DNA of 64,000 nucleotides from Tragulus kanchil (lineage: Eukaryota > Chordata > Mammalia > Artiodactyla > Tragulidae): NCBI GenBank assembly GCA_022376925.1, contig JAIOJX010000028.1, positions 73,187,001 through 73,251,000 on the forward strand, read 5' to 3'. Under the pieces are notes generated by a model, which saw only the letters and a program-made list of their open reading frames with translations, ran no database searches and was not told where the DNA came from. The translations under genes and the position numbers were made by a program. Positions within the stretch are counted from its first letter, which is position 1. Each line of letters begins with the position of its first letter. Shown in pieces: positions 36,297-45,723 of this stretch.

Positions 36297-36679
36297 ATCA
36301 ACTAAGGAAAACTAGAAATCAGGTTTTTTTTAATTATCAGGATCATTTCTGTTTGTGTTAATCTATACTGATGTTTTTATATAACATGACTCTGTGAAAG
36401 AGAACCAGATACTCTGTTTAAATGTTTTGGTTAAAAACTAAAATTAAACTAAAAAAAAAAAAAAACAGTAATGCTACATGTTTAGTTAGGCCAGGCTTAA
36501 GAAACTCTAAACACACGGCAATTGTCTCCGGGGTGCTGGGCGGGGGGACATTTAATTGGTTCTATATATTCAAAGATTTTTTTAAAAAAAACATGATAAA
36601 AACACTTTCAGATCTTGAAATAAGCAAAAGCAGTCAGAATATTCTGCTTACATGGTTATATTTCTGTATCAATGTACCT

Positions 36680-36825
36680 TATTTTTTGTGTGCCTCTGTT
36701 TCCTTATGTTTGAACTGGGATAACAATACTTATCTCAGGTGGCTGTGGTAAGGATTTAAGTGAGTTAATAGAATAAATCACTTACAGCTGTGCCCACCAC
36801 AAAGGCAGACCTACTCAATCGGTGC
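36680..36825 (+). mobile_element. MIR copy (repeated at 37749-37894)
   Basis: GTGTGCCTCTGTTTCCTTAT, ACTGGGATAACAATACTTAT and GGTAAGGATTTAAGTGAGTT are MIR 3' landmarks in order. Confidence 0.65.
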
Positions 36826-37888
36826 TACCCATATATTAATATAATGCTATTTTGTTTTTCCTTTCTACCAGGAGAAGCATAGGTTCTAAAACTGGCGAAT
36901 CCAAATCCCATGCAATTCCTGGGTGTTCAGGTGATGCATACCTACATGGTCCTTTGTCAATTTAGTAAGCTCATGATTAACAATGATAATCAGTTATAGC
37001 TGTTTGTACTTTTCCCTTCGCCAAACTCCTATGTACTAGTAAGTCATTAAGTTAGGAAACAGGTATATATTCTCTTATCGCTGATGTATAAAACTGAGGT
37101 ACAAAGGTATTAAGTGATTTTATAAAATTTACCCAATCAACTTAAGGGTGAAAGAAAGTGAAAGTCGCTCAGCTGTGTCTGATTCTTTTGAGACTCCATG
37201 GACTGTAGCCTGTCAGGCTCCTCTGTCCATGGAATTCTCCAAGCAAGAATACTGGAGTGGGTTGGTGTTTCCTTTTCCGGGGGGATCTTCCCAACCCAGG
37301 ATTCAAACCCGAGTCTCTGGCACTGCAGGCAGATTCTTTACTGTCTGAGCCACCAGGAAATCCCAATCAACTAAGGAAAACTAGAAATCAGGTTTTTTTT
37401 AATTATCAGGATCATTTCTGTTTGTGTTAATCTATACTGATGTTTTTATATAACATGACTCTGTGAAAGAGAACCAGATACTCTGTTTAAATGTTTTGGT
37501 TAAAAACTAAAATTAAACTAAAAAAAAAAAAAAACAGTAATGCTACATGTTTAGTTAGGCCAGGCTTAAGAAACTCTAAACACACGGCAATTGTCTCCGG
37601 GGTGCTGGGCGGGGGGACATTTAATTGGTTCTATATATTCAAAGATTTTTTTAAAAAAAACATGATAAAAACACTTTCAGATCTTGAAATAAGCAAAAGC
37701 AGTCAGAATATTCTGCTTACATGGTTATATTTCTGTATCAATGTACCTTATTTTTTGTGTGCCTCTGTTTCCTTATGTTTGAACTGGGATAACAATACTT
37801 ATCTCAGGTGGCTGTGGTAAGGATTTAAGTGAGTTAATAGAATAAATCACTTACAGCTGTGCCCACCACAAAGGCAGACCTACTCAAT

Positions 37889-40078
37889 CGGTGCTACCCA
37901 TATATTAATATAATGCTATTTTGTTTTTCCTTTCTACCAGGAGAAGCATAGGTTCTAAAACTTCAATGAAGGATAGGATTGCACTCAAAGTTATTAAGTG
38001 CTGATGTTCAAGAATCTGGTTAAGGAGACGATCTAACTAAAACCTGAATGCTGCCGAGATCTGAAAGAGGTCAGTTTACCATATACATTTTTTCCACTTA
38101 CGTTGTATTTCCAAATGCCTGTCACAGTTTCAGCATCTTCACAATGGCAGACTTAAGACTATGATACCATACTTTACTGAAAACTATATGAAAGCAATAT
38201 TAAGCTGGACTTAAACGTGAAGATAAACCTAAAACAACAACTCTTCCCAGAAATAAGGATCAATCCAGTTCTTATCCCTCTCACTATAATAAAACGCAAA
38301 TGCAACGGGAAAAATGTGTTCAATAACTGATGTCAAATTGTTTCCAAAATTGTTGTTCAATACCTGAAAAACGTACTAAAGGGGGGAGGAAATCAGTCGG
38401 GCATTCTCTTTCCACTACGATTACTCAGTAAATAGCTTGGTACACTTCTGGAATAGATTCTTCAAGGATTGTAGCTGGAAAGAAGTTTTGTCACTTTCTG
38501 GATGGGCTTGTCCATTTAAAACGGATCGCTCCATTTGGGCGTTACGGCAGGCTGCCTCGGGTCTCAGTCGCAGTGTCTGACCCAGACAATCCATCTAAAT
38601 CACCATTCTGAATAGGCAGGGATTGCAAAGAGCATGCTCTAAATCCATGACTCGAAGATGACCAGAATCAACTCTATCCGATTCTGAACCTGGCAGTTTC
38701 ACAAAAGATAATTGTCGTCAATTGCTTTCAGTGGATTTAAGATGCTGTTTAATCACCTTGCCTTTCTACTCTGTCCACCCATCATCCATTTAGCTTAACA
38801 TTAGGGATCGCAACTCCAAAACTTCTCCTTTTCCTCTCGAAGACCTTCCCCCAGAAAAATCCAATACCCAAAAGGAGATCTTCATAGCAAGGTCTCACTT
38901 GCCTCTTTCCAGAAAAATGAATGGGCTTCTCCCAAAGTAAAGCCGCACCAACTTGGAGAGTAACAGACAGCTCACCTTTGTATCAAAATCCGGTGCTACC
39001 CATATATTAATATAATGCTAGTTTTTCCTTTCTACCAGGAGAAGCATAGGTTCTAAAACTTCAATGAAGGATAGGATTGCACTCAAAGTTATTAAGTGCT
39101 GATGTTCAAGAATCTGGTTAAGGAGACGATCTAACTAAAACCTGAATGCTGCCGAGATCTGAAAGAGGTCAGTTTACCATATACATTTTTTCCACTTACG
39201 TTGTATTTCCAAATGCCTGTCACAGTTTCAGCATCTTCACAATGGCAGACTTAAGACTATGATACCATACTTTACTGAAAACTATATGAAAGCAATATTA
39301 AGCTGGACTTAAACGTGAAGATAAACCTAAAACAACAACTCTTCCCAGAAATAAGGATCAATCCAGTTCTTATCCCTCTCACTATAATAAAACGCAAATG
39401 CAACGGGAAAAATGTGTTCAATAACTGATGTCAAATTGTTTCCAAAATTGTTGTTCAATACCTGAAAAACGTACTAAAGGGGGGAGGAAATCAGTCGGGC
39501 ATTCTCTTTCCACTACGATTACTCAGTAAATAGCTTGGTACACTTCTGGAATAGATTCTTCAAGGATTGTAGCTGGAAAGAAGTTTTGTCACTTTCTGGA
39601 TGGGCTTGTCCATTTAAAACGGATCGCTCCATTTGGGCGTTACGGCAGGCTGCCTCGGGTCTCAGTCGCAGTGTCTGACCCAGACAATCCATCTAAATCA
39701 CCATTCTGAATAGGCAGGGATTGCAAAGAGCATGCTCTAAATCCATGACTCGAAGATGACCAGAATCAACTCTATCCGATTCTGAACCTGGCAGTTTCAC
39801 AAAAGATAATTGTCGTCAATTGCTTTCAGTGGATTTAAGATGCTGTTTAATCACCTTGCCTTTCTACTCTGTCCACCCATCATCCATTTAGCTTAACATT
39901 AGGGATCGCAACTCCAAAACTTCTCCTTTTCCTCTCGAAGACCTTCCCCCAGAAAAATCCAATACCCAAAAGGAGATCTTCATAGCAAGGTCTCACTTGC
40001 CTCTTTCCAGAAAAATGAATGGGCTTCTCCCAAAGTAAAGCCGCACCAACTTGGAGAGTAACAGACAGCTCACCTTTG
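37889..40078 (+). repeat. Direct tandem duplication 13 (37889-38980 / 38991-40078)
   Basis: Offset 1102 falling to 1098 after a 4-base loss near 39019. Ten bases of filler (38981-38990). The block is 5' intron 1 of DCBLD2. The segment 36820-36887 is a third copy of its start. Confidence 0.95.
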
Positions 40079-40238
40079 CAACTAGCCAGTGCGGGACCAC
40101 GTCTGGCCGCGCACTGCAACTCCCCTGCACGTCTGCAGATGCAGTAACAGCCCGCATACCCTGCGCCCCGAAGGCTCCCCAGGCGTCCCCACGACCCCGA
40201 GGCTCCGCGAACCGCGCACTCCTTGGGAACTAACTCAC

Positions 40239-40449
40239 CTTGCTGGGCTCCGGCGTCCCGGAACAGCAGGAGCAGGATAAGTAAAAGGAGGGGGAACAGA
40301 GGCCTGGGGAAGGAGGAGGAGTTGGAACGGGGAGGGAGGGGGTAGGAGCGGGAGAAGGGGAGAGCGGCCCGGGCGGGGGCGGCGGCCGCGGCCCGGACTG
40401 AGAAACGAGGAGGGCTGTGCCCGGCTCTCACCACCGCGCGGCTCGCCAT
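40239..40449 (-). CDS. DCBLD2: DCBLD2 coding exon 1 (long signal sequence), intron-side copy
   Basis: On the minus strand an ATG at 40449 in strong context (GCCGCGATGG) opens 70 codons plus one base. The peptide starts [10 protein letters not shown], has an Ala/Pro/Arg-rich stretch, then the hydrophobic core [13 protein letters not shown] (about residues 51-63), and ends DAGAQQ at a consensus donor CAAG|GTGAGT (40238). The single leftover G joins GT of exon 2 to make Gly, as in DCBLD2. The protein is known for an exceptionally long cleavable signal sequence, which fits the roughly 50 residues ahead of the hydrophobic core. This copy is continuous with intron 1 downstream but loses its 5' flank at 40827, where the sequence jumps back into intron. 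An identical exon lies 1092 bp away at 41331-41541. A normal genome should have one. Confidence 0.93.
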
Positions 40450-41330
40450 CGCGGCGGCTGGCAGTCGGCCTGCATAGTGCGGGCGCCCCGGGGCCGCGGC
40501 ACCGGGCGAGGAGGCAAAGGCAGAGGCGGGAGCGCGAGAGGCAGCGCGCGCTTCGCCCCACGCCGCCCAGTACTCCGCGAAACCTCCTTCTCTTTCGTCT
40601 CTTCCCTCCGCTCCCCTCCCCGAGACCCCAGGCCGGACCGCTAGGGAGGGGAGGGAAGGAAGCGGGGTGCTCGAGCCTCGGAAGACAGCTGGGGGACGCG
40701 CCTCCCGCGCCGCGTGCCGCAATCCGACCCCTGCCCACCGCGGTCGACCGGGGCTCCGCTGGCAGGCCGGCTGCCCGCCCTCGCACTCCCTCTCGCGCGT
40801 GCTGGCCACGCCTTCACAGCCGCCCGGTTTAAAATGCTCTAAATCCATGACTCGAAGATGACCAGAATTTCGTTGAACCTGGCAGTTTCACAAAAGATAA
40901 TTGTCGTCAATTGCTTTCAGTGGATTTAAGATGCTGTTTAATCACCTTGCCTTTCTACTCTGTCCACCCATCATCCATTTAGCTTAACATTAGGGATCGC
41001 AACTCCAAAACTTCTCCTTTTCCTCTCGAAGACCTTCCCCCAGAAAAATCCAATACCCAAAAGGAGATCTTCATAGCAAGGTCTCACTTGCCTCTTTCCA
41101 GAAAAATGAATGGGCTTCTCCCAAAGTAAAGCCGCACCAACTTGGAGAGTAACAGACAGCTCACCTTTGCAACTAGCCAGTGCGGGACCACGTCTGGCCG
41201 CGCACTGCAACTCCCCTGCACGTCTGCAGATGCAGTAACAGCCCGCATACCCTGCGCCCCGAAGGCTCCCCAGGCGTCCCCACGACCCCCGAGGCTCCGC
41301 GAACCGCGCACTCCTTGGGAACTAACTCAC

Positions 41331-41541
41331 CTTGCTGGGCTCCGGCGTCCCGGAACAGCAGGAGCAGGATAAGTAAAAGGAGGGGGAACAGAGGCCTGGG
41401 GAAGGAGGAGGAGTTGGAACGGGGAGGGAGGGGGTAGGAGCGGGAGAAGGGGAGAGCGGCCCGGGCGGGGGCGGCGGCCGCGGCCCGGACTGAGAAACGA
41501 GGAGGGCTGTGCCCGGCTCTCACCACCGCGCGGCTCGCCAT
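41331..41541 (-). CDS. DCBLD2: DCBLD2 coding exon 1, promoter-side copy
   Basis: This exon is identical to 40239-40449 (ATG at 41541, donor GTGAGT from 41330), encoding the same 70 residues plus one base. It is continuous upstream with the GC-rich 5' flank, GC boxes and CCAAT motifs, so it is the copy attached to the promoter. Downstream its intron runs only to about 40834 before meeting the other copy. Together the two copies describe one real exon with complete flanks on both sides. No in-frame upstream ATG was found in this copy before the GC-rich frame runs out: the frame stays open, but the farthest start-like codon, at 41880, is GTG. This supports the ATG at 41541. Confidence 0.9.
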
Positions 41542-42260
41542 CGCGGCGGCTGGCAGTCGGCCTGCATAGTGCGGGCGCCCCGGGGCCGCGGCACCGGGCG
41601 AGGAGGCAAAGGCAGAGGCGGGAGCGCGAGAGGCAGCGCGCGCTTCGCCCCACGCCGCCCAGTACTCCGCGAAACCTCCTTCTCTTTCGTCTCTTCCCTC
41701 CGCTCCCCTCCCCGAGACCCCAGGCCGGACCGCTAGGGAGGGGAGGGAAGGAAGCGGGGTGCTCGAGCCTCGGAAGACAGCTGGGGGACGCGCCTCCCGC
41801 GCCGCGTGCCGCAATCCGACCCCTGCCCACCGCGGTCGACCGGGGCTCCGCTGGCAGGCCGGCTGCCCGCTCCCTCGCACTCCCTCTCGCGCGTGCTGGC
41901 CACGCCTTCACAGCCCGCCCCGGCCAATCCGCGTACAGATCTGGTCCGTCTCCCTCTGCGCCACCCAATCAATACGCTCTCTCCTCGGTCGACCCGTTAG
42001 CTCCCCGGCCCACCCCTCGAGTTCTACCGCCCCGTATCTCTCTCCTCCAATCCCCTGCGGCCTTGCGAAGCGTCCCACCCGCCTTCCCTAATACGGGTTC
42101 CGCCCCCAAACTCGGGCCCCCGACGGCCCCCGCCAGGCTCGCGCGCCTGTTATTGTTGGGACCACAGCCCAGGCAGATCCCGCGGAGGCAGCCGCTTGTT
42201 CTGGTCAATGACTTCCGGGACTTCCCCCAGCCCGTTCTCCCTGCTGCTCTGGCCCAACTT
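41542..42260 (-). promoter_or_regulatory. DCBLD2: DCBLD2 CpG-island promoter and 5' UTR
   Basis: GC- and CpG-rich DNA starts within exon 1 and fades near 42260. Directly upstream of the 5' UTR are three CCAAT pentamers on the plus strand (41924, 41965, 42047), which read ATTGG on the gene strand, and GC-box-like motifs (CCCGCCCC near 41914 and CCGCCCCC near 42100). There is no convincing TATA box. This fits a TATA-less housekeeping-style CpG promoter bound by NF-Y and Sp-type factors, which is inference from motifs. The transcription start cannot be fixed from sequence. This copy is joined to the promoter-side exon 1. Confidence 0.7.
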
Positions 42261-42717
42261 GCTCATTGCTCCTCCCCCGTAGCACATCATGCCACTGGAA
42301 GGGGTGGGAAACCTGGATTCTGGCTCATTTTAGCTGGGAGCTGAGTCTAAGGGACTTTTTTTTCCTTCTCAATAGCACAGTATGCTTTTTATTAAAATTA
42401 CAACCAGTTGTTGCAGCAACTCCGAGATACAATAACAGATAACAACGTTCAATGTAAGATATATATGTATTTACTGTTACCAATGCCTTTTACTATGTTT
42501 AGGGGGGACAAAAAAAAGCATAAGGCAAGATCCATGCCCGTAAAGCAATTTAAACCTGACTCCCTAACATTCACTAAGCCATTCCACCAAGACTTGTTGG
42601 TCACATGCTGTCTAACTGAAAACGCCTTACTAGAAGTTGTGGGATTTGCAGCGATAACGCAGAAATCTTGCAGGAGCCGGTGTTGGAAGAGAGGGTGGAA
42701 GTCATAATAAAATGAAA

Positions 42718-43400
42718 GCATAGTGGGCGCCCGGGCCGCGGCACCGGGCGAGGAGGCAAAGGCAGAGGCGGAGCGCGAGAGGCAGCGCGGCTTCGAGCCC
42801 CAGTACTCCGCGAAACCTCCTTCTCTTTCGTCTCTTCCCTCCGCTCCCCTCCCCGAGACCCCAGGCCGGACCGCTAGGGAGGGGAGGGAAGGAAGCGGGG
42901 TGCTCGAGCCTCGGAAGACAGCTGGGGGACGCGCCTCCCGCGCCGCGTGCCGCAATCCGACCCCTGCCCACCGCGGTCGACCGGGGCTCCGCTGGCAGGC
43001 CGGCTGCCCGCTCCCTCGCACTCCCTCTCGCGCGTGCTGGCCACGCCTTCACAGCCCGCCCCGGCCAATCCGCGTACAGATCTGGTCCGTCTCCCTCTGC
43101 GCCACCCAATCAATACGCTCTCTCCTCGGTCGACCCGTTAGCTCCCCGGCCCACCCCTCGAGTTCTACCGCCCCGTATCTCTCTCCTCCAATCCCCTGCG
43201 GCCTTGCGAAGCGTCCCACCCGCCTTCCCTAATACGGGTTCCGCCCCCAAACTCGGGCCCCCGACGGCCCCCGCCAGGCTCGCGCGCCTGTTATTGTTGG
43301 GACCACAGCCCAAGCAGATCCCGCGGAGGCAGCCGCTTGTTCTGGTCAATGACTTCCGGGACTTCCCCCAGCCCGTTCTCCCTGCTGCTCTGGCCCAACT
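42718..43400 (-). promoter_or_regulatory. DCBLD2: Second copy of the DCBLD2 CpG-island promoter
   Basis: This repeats 41564-42260, with the three CCAAT pentamers at 43065, 43106 and 43188. It lacks exon 1 itself: it begins within the 5' UTR just upstream of the ATG. The first 90 bases carry several small deletions relative to the other copy (for example in the run of C/G after GGGCGCCC and around the segment before CCCAGTACTCC), as expected at the ragged end of an assembled piece. It is continuous with the upstream intergenic DNA. Confidence 0.65.
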
Positions 43401-43639
43401 TGCTCATTGCTCCTCCCCCGTAGCACATCATGCCACTGGAAGGGGTGGGAAACCTGGATTCTGGCTCATTTTAGCTGGGAGCTGAGTCTAAGGGACTTTT
43501 TTTTCCTTCTCAATAGCACAGTATGCTTTTTATTAAAATTACAACCAGTTGTTGCAGCAACTCCGAGATACAATAACAGATAACAACGTTCAATGTAAGA
43601 TATATATGTATTTACTGTTACCAATGCCTTTTACTATGT

Positions 43640-43660
43640 TTATGGGGGGGGGGGGGACAA
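43640..43660 (+). repeat. Poly-G run of variable length between copies
   Basis: The run following ACTATGTTTA is 6 G at 42503, about 14 G here and 5 G near 44752. The three sites are otherwise the same sequence. Confidence 0.85.
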
Positions 43661-43877
43661 AAAAAAGCATAAGGCAAGATCCATGCCCGTAAAGCAATTT
43701 AAACCTGACTCCCTAACATTCACTAAGCCATTCCACCAAGACTTGTTGGTCACATGCTGTCTAACTGAAAACGCCTTACTAGAAGTTGTGGGATTTGCAG
43801 CGATAACGCAGAAATCTTACAGGATCCTGTGTTGCAACAGAGGTGGAAATGCATCATGGAAGTCATAATAAAATAAA

Positions 43878-44726
43878 TGCTAACTAGAGGTGCAAGTAAT
43901 CTGTTGGAGGCTGTAAGAGGAAGGAGTGACCAAAAAATAAAATAAAATAAAATCTGGTTTTGGGAAAGGGGAATGTACAGGACTAGGAAGGGATTTTAAG
44001 AGAAAGGTGCCATTTAGGAGGTTTTTAACATGAGACTGTAAAGGAGGGATGCTGTCATTTAAAAAACTGCAAAGATGGGGATCAGGTTGTCTGAGCAAGT
44101 GAGTCAATTTTGGACATACTGGATGTCCATGGTAGTCCAGTGGATAAGAATCCACCTGCCAATGCAGAGGACACAGATTTAATCCCTGGTCAAGGAAGAT
44201 TCCACATTCCTGGAGACAACTAAGCCTGTGTGCCACAGCTACTGAAGCCTACAGTCCTAGAGCCAGTGCTCCACAGCAAGAGAAGTCACGCCAAGGAGAA
44301 GCCTGTGCATCGCAACTGGAGAGTACCCCAAGGTCACCACAACTAGAGAAAGCCAGAGTGCAGCAGCAAAGACCCACGACAGCAATACATAAACAAATAA
44401 AAATTTTGGACATACTGAATTTGGGATGTTAGCTCAGTGAGTATGTCAAGTTACATAATAGGCAGGTGAACGTTTTAGTCTAAAGCTCAGGTTAAGGAAT
44501 ACCTTGAAGTTATAGGTGAATGTGATTTGAAAACTATGGAAGGGACTGACATTCTCAAATGAAAATCTGGGAATTTAAAATGACTTTGGAGGTCATCTTT
44601 TTCAACTCCCCTGCTGACCCCTCATAAAATAAACCCTTCCACCAGTTTTATTCAATTGACATTTACTGAATGCCTGTAAAACCCTACTCTACTTAAGGCC
44701 TAACATGGAATAAGCAAACAAAAGTT
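43878..44726. other. Upstream intergenic DNA with old repeat traces
   Basis: Outside the CHR-1 SINE this stretch (and its repeat to 45830) shows only faint, ordered similarity to an old mammalian interspersed repeat (for example TCAATTTTGGACATACTGAA, GGCAGGTGAACGTTTTAGTC). No gene is seen. Confidence 0.4.
44127..44400 (+). mobile_element. CHR-1-type SINE (repeated at 45225-45498)
   Basis: GTAGTCCAGTGGATAAGAAT, GATTTAATCCCTGGTCAAGG, AAGCCTGTGCATCGCAACTG and ACCACAACTAGAGAAAGCC. ATTTTGGACATACTGGA before and ATTTTGGACATACTGAA after it form the target-site duplication. Confidence 0.88.
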
Positions 44727-45723
44727 CAGCCAATGCCTTTTACTATGTTTATGGGGGACAAAAAAGCATAAGGCAAGATCCATGCCCGTAAAGCAATTTA
44801 AACCTGACCCCTAACATTCACTAAGCCATTCCACCAAGACTTGTTGGTCACATGCTGTCTAACTGAAAACGCCTTACTAGAAGTTGTGGGATTTGCAGCG
44901 ATAACGCAGAAATCTTACAGGATCCTGTGTTGCAACAGAGGTGGAAATGCATCATGGAAGTCATAATAAAATAAATGCTAACTAGAGGTGCAAGTAATCT
45001 GTTAGAGGCTGTAAGAGGAAGGAGTGACCAAAAAATAAAATAAAATAAAATCTGGTTTTGGGAAAGGGGAATGTACAGGACTAGGAAGGGATTTTAAGAG
45101 AAAGGTGCCATTTAGGAGGTTTTTAACATGAGACTGTAAAGGAGGGATGCTGTCATTTAAAAAACTGCAAAGATGGGGATCAGGTTGTCTGAGCAAGTGA
45201 GTCAATTTTGGACATACTGGATGTCCATGGTAGTCCAGTGGATAAGAATCCATCTGCCAATGCAGAGGACACAGATTTAATCCCTGGTCAAGGAAGATTC
45301 CACATTCCTCGAGACAGCTAAGCCTGTGTGCCACAGCTACTGAAGCCTACAGTCCTAGAGCCAGTGCTCCACAGCAAGAGAAGTCACGCCAAGGAGAAGC
45401 CTGTGCATCGCAACTGGAGAGTACCCCAAGGTCACCACAACTAGAGAAAGCCAGAGTGCAGCAGCAAAGACCCACGACAGCAATACATAAACAAATAAAA
45501 ATTTTGGACATACTGAATTTGGGATGTTAACTCAGTGAGTATGTCAAGTTACATAATAGGCAGGTGAACGTTTTAGTCTAAAGCTCAGGTTGAGGAATAC
45601 CTTGAAGTTATAGGTGAATGTGATTTGAAAACTATGGAAGGGACTGACATTCTCAAATGAAAATCTGGGAATTTAAAATGACTTTGGAGGTCATCTTTTT
45701 CAACTCCCCTGCTGACCCCTCAT

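Larger units (their letters stand above)
35819..37960 (+). repeat. Direct tandem duplication 12 (35819-36887 / 36888-37960)
   Basis: Offset 1069 throughout, apparently without differences. It carries a Bov-tA SINE (minus) and a MIR in both copies. The junction is at the shared TAAAAC. Confidence 0.95.
9009..40238 (-). other. DCBLD2: DCBLD2 intron 1 (inflated by tandem duplications)
   Basis: This is the interval between the exon 1 donor and the exon 2 acceptor. It holds no other recognisable gene. About 11-12 kb of it is second copies of tandemly duplicated blocks, so the real intron is probably near 20 kb. Recognisable content is SINEs, MIR, L2, a BovB 3' end and one MLT1-like LTR, listed separately. 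Stretches where I see nothing are 9009-9480, 10020-10875, 13150-13750, 15090-15940, 17510-18000, 20731-21365, 29680-30760, 32360-33930 (AT-rich) and 34801-35818. Confidence 0.85.
39732..41923 (+). repeat. Direct tandem duplication 14 carrying DCBLD2 exon 1 (39732-40827 / 40834-41923)
   Basis: Offset 1102 falling to 1091-1092 after an 11-base loss near 40867. Copy 1 loses bases within GC-rich DNA right before the junction (near 40778 and 40819). The whole of exon 1 and most of the 5' UTR are present in both copies. Confidence 0.95.
41564..43877 (+). repeat. Direct tandem duplication 15 carrying the promoter (41564-42715 / 42718-43877)
   Basis: Offset 1154 falling to 1141. Deletions are concentrated in the first 90 bases of copy 2 and in the last 50 bases of copy 1 (42665-42715). 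A run of G differs in length (see 42503 and 43643). One substitution near 42171/43312. Confidence 0.94.

Noticed and set aside
39880..40848. A 322-codon open frame on the minus strand through exon 1
   Set aside because: Its ATG lies across the junction at about 40828-40834 and its 5' text is a join of promoter and intron sequence. Past the exon 1 donor it runs into intron. Only 40239-40449 is coding.
41173..41968. Long minus-strand open frames of 213-235 codons in the CpG island
   Set aside because: High GC content keeps stop codons rare. The in-frame upstream start at 41880 is GTG, not ATG. The second frame overlaps exon 1 out of frame and has no recognisable domain.
42449..43109. Minus-strand open frames spanning 42716
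   Set aside because: They cross a duplication junction and fuse 5' UTR sequence to unrelated upstream DNA.
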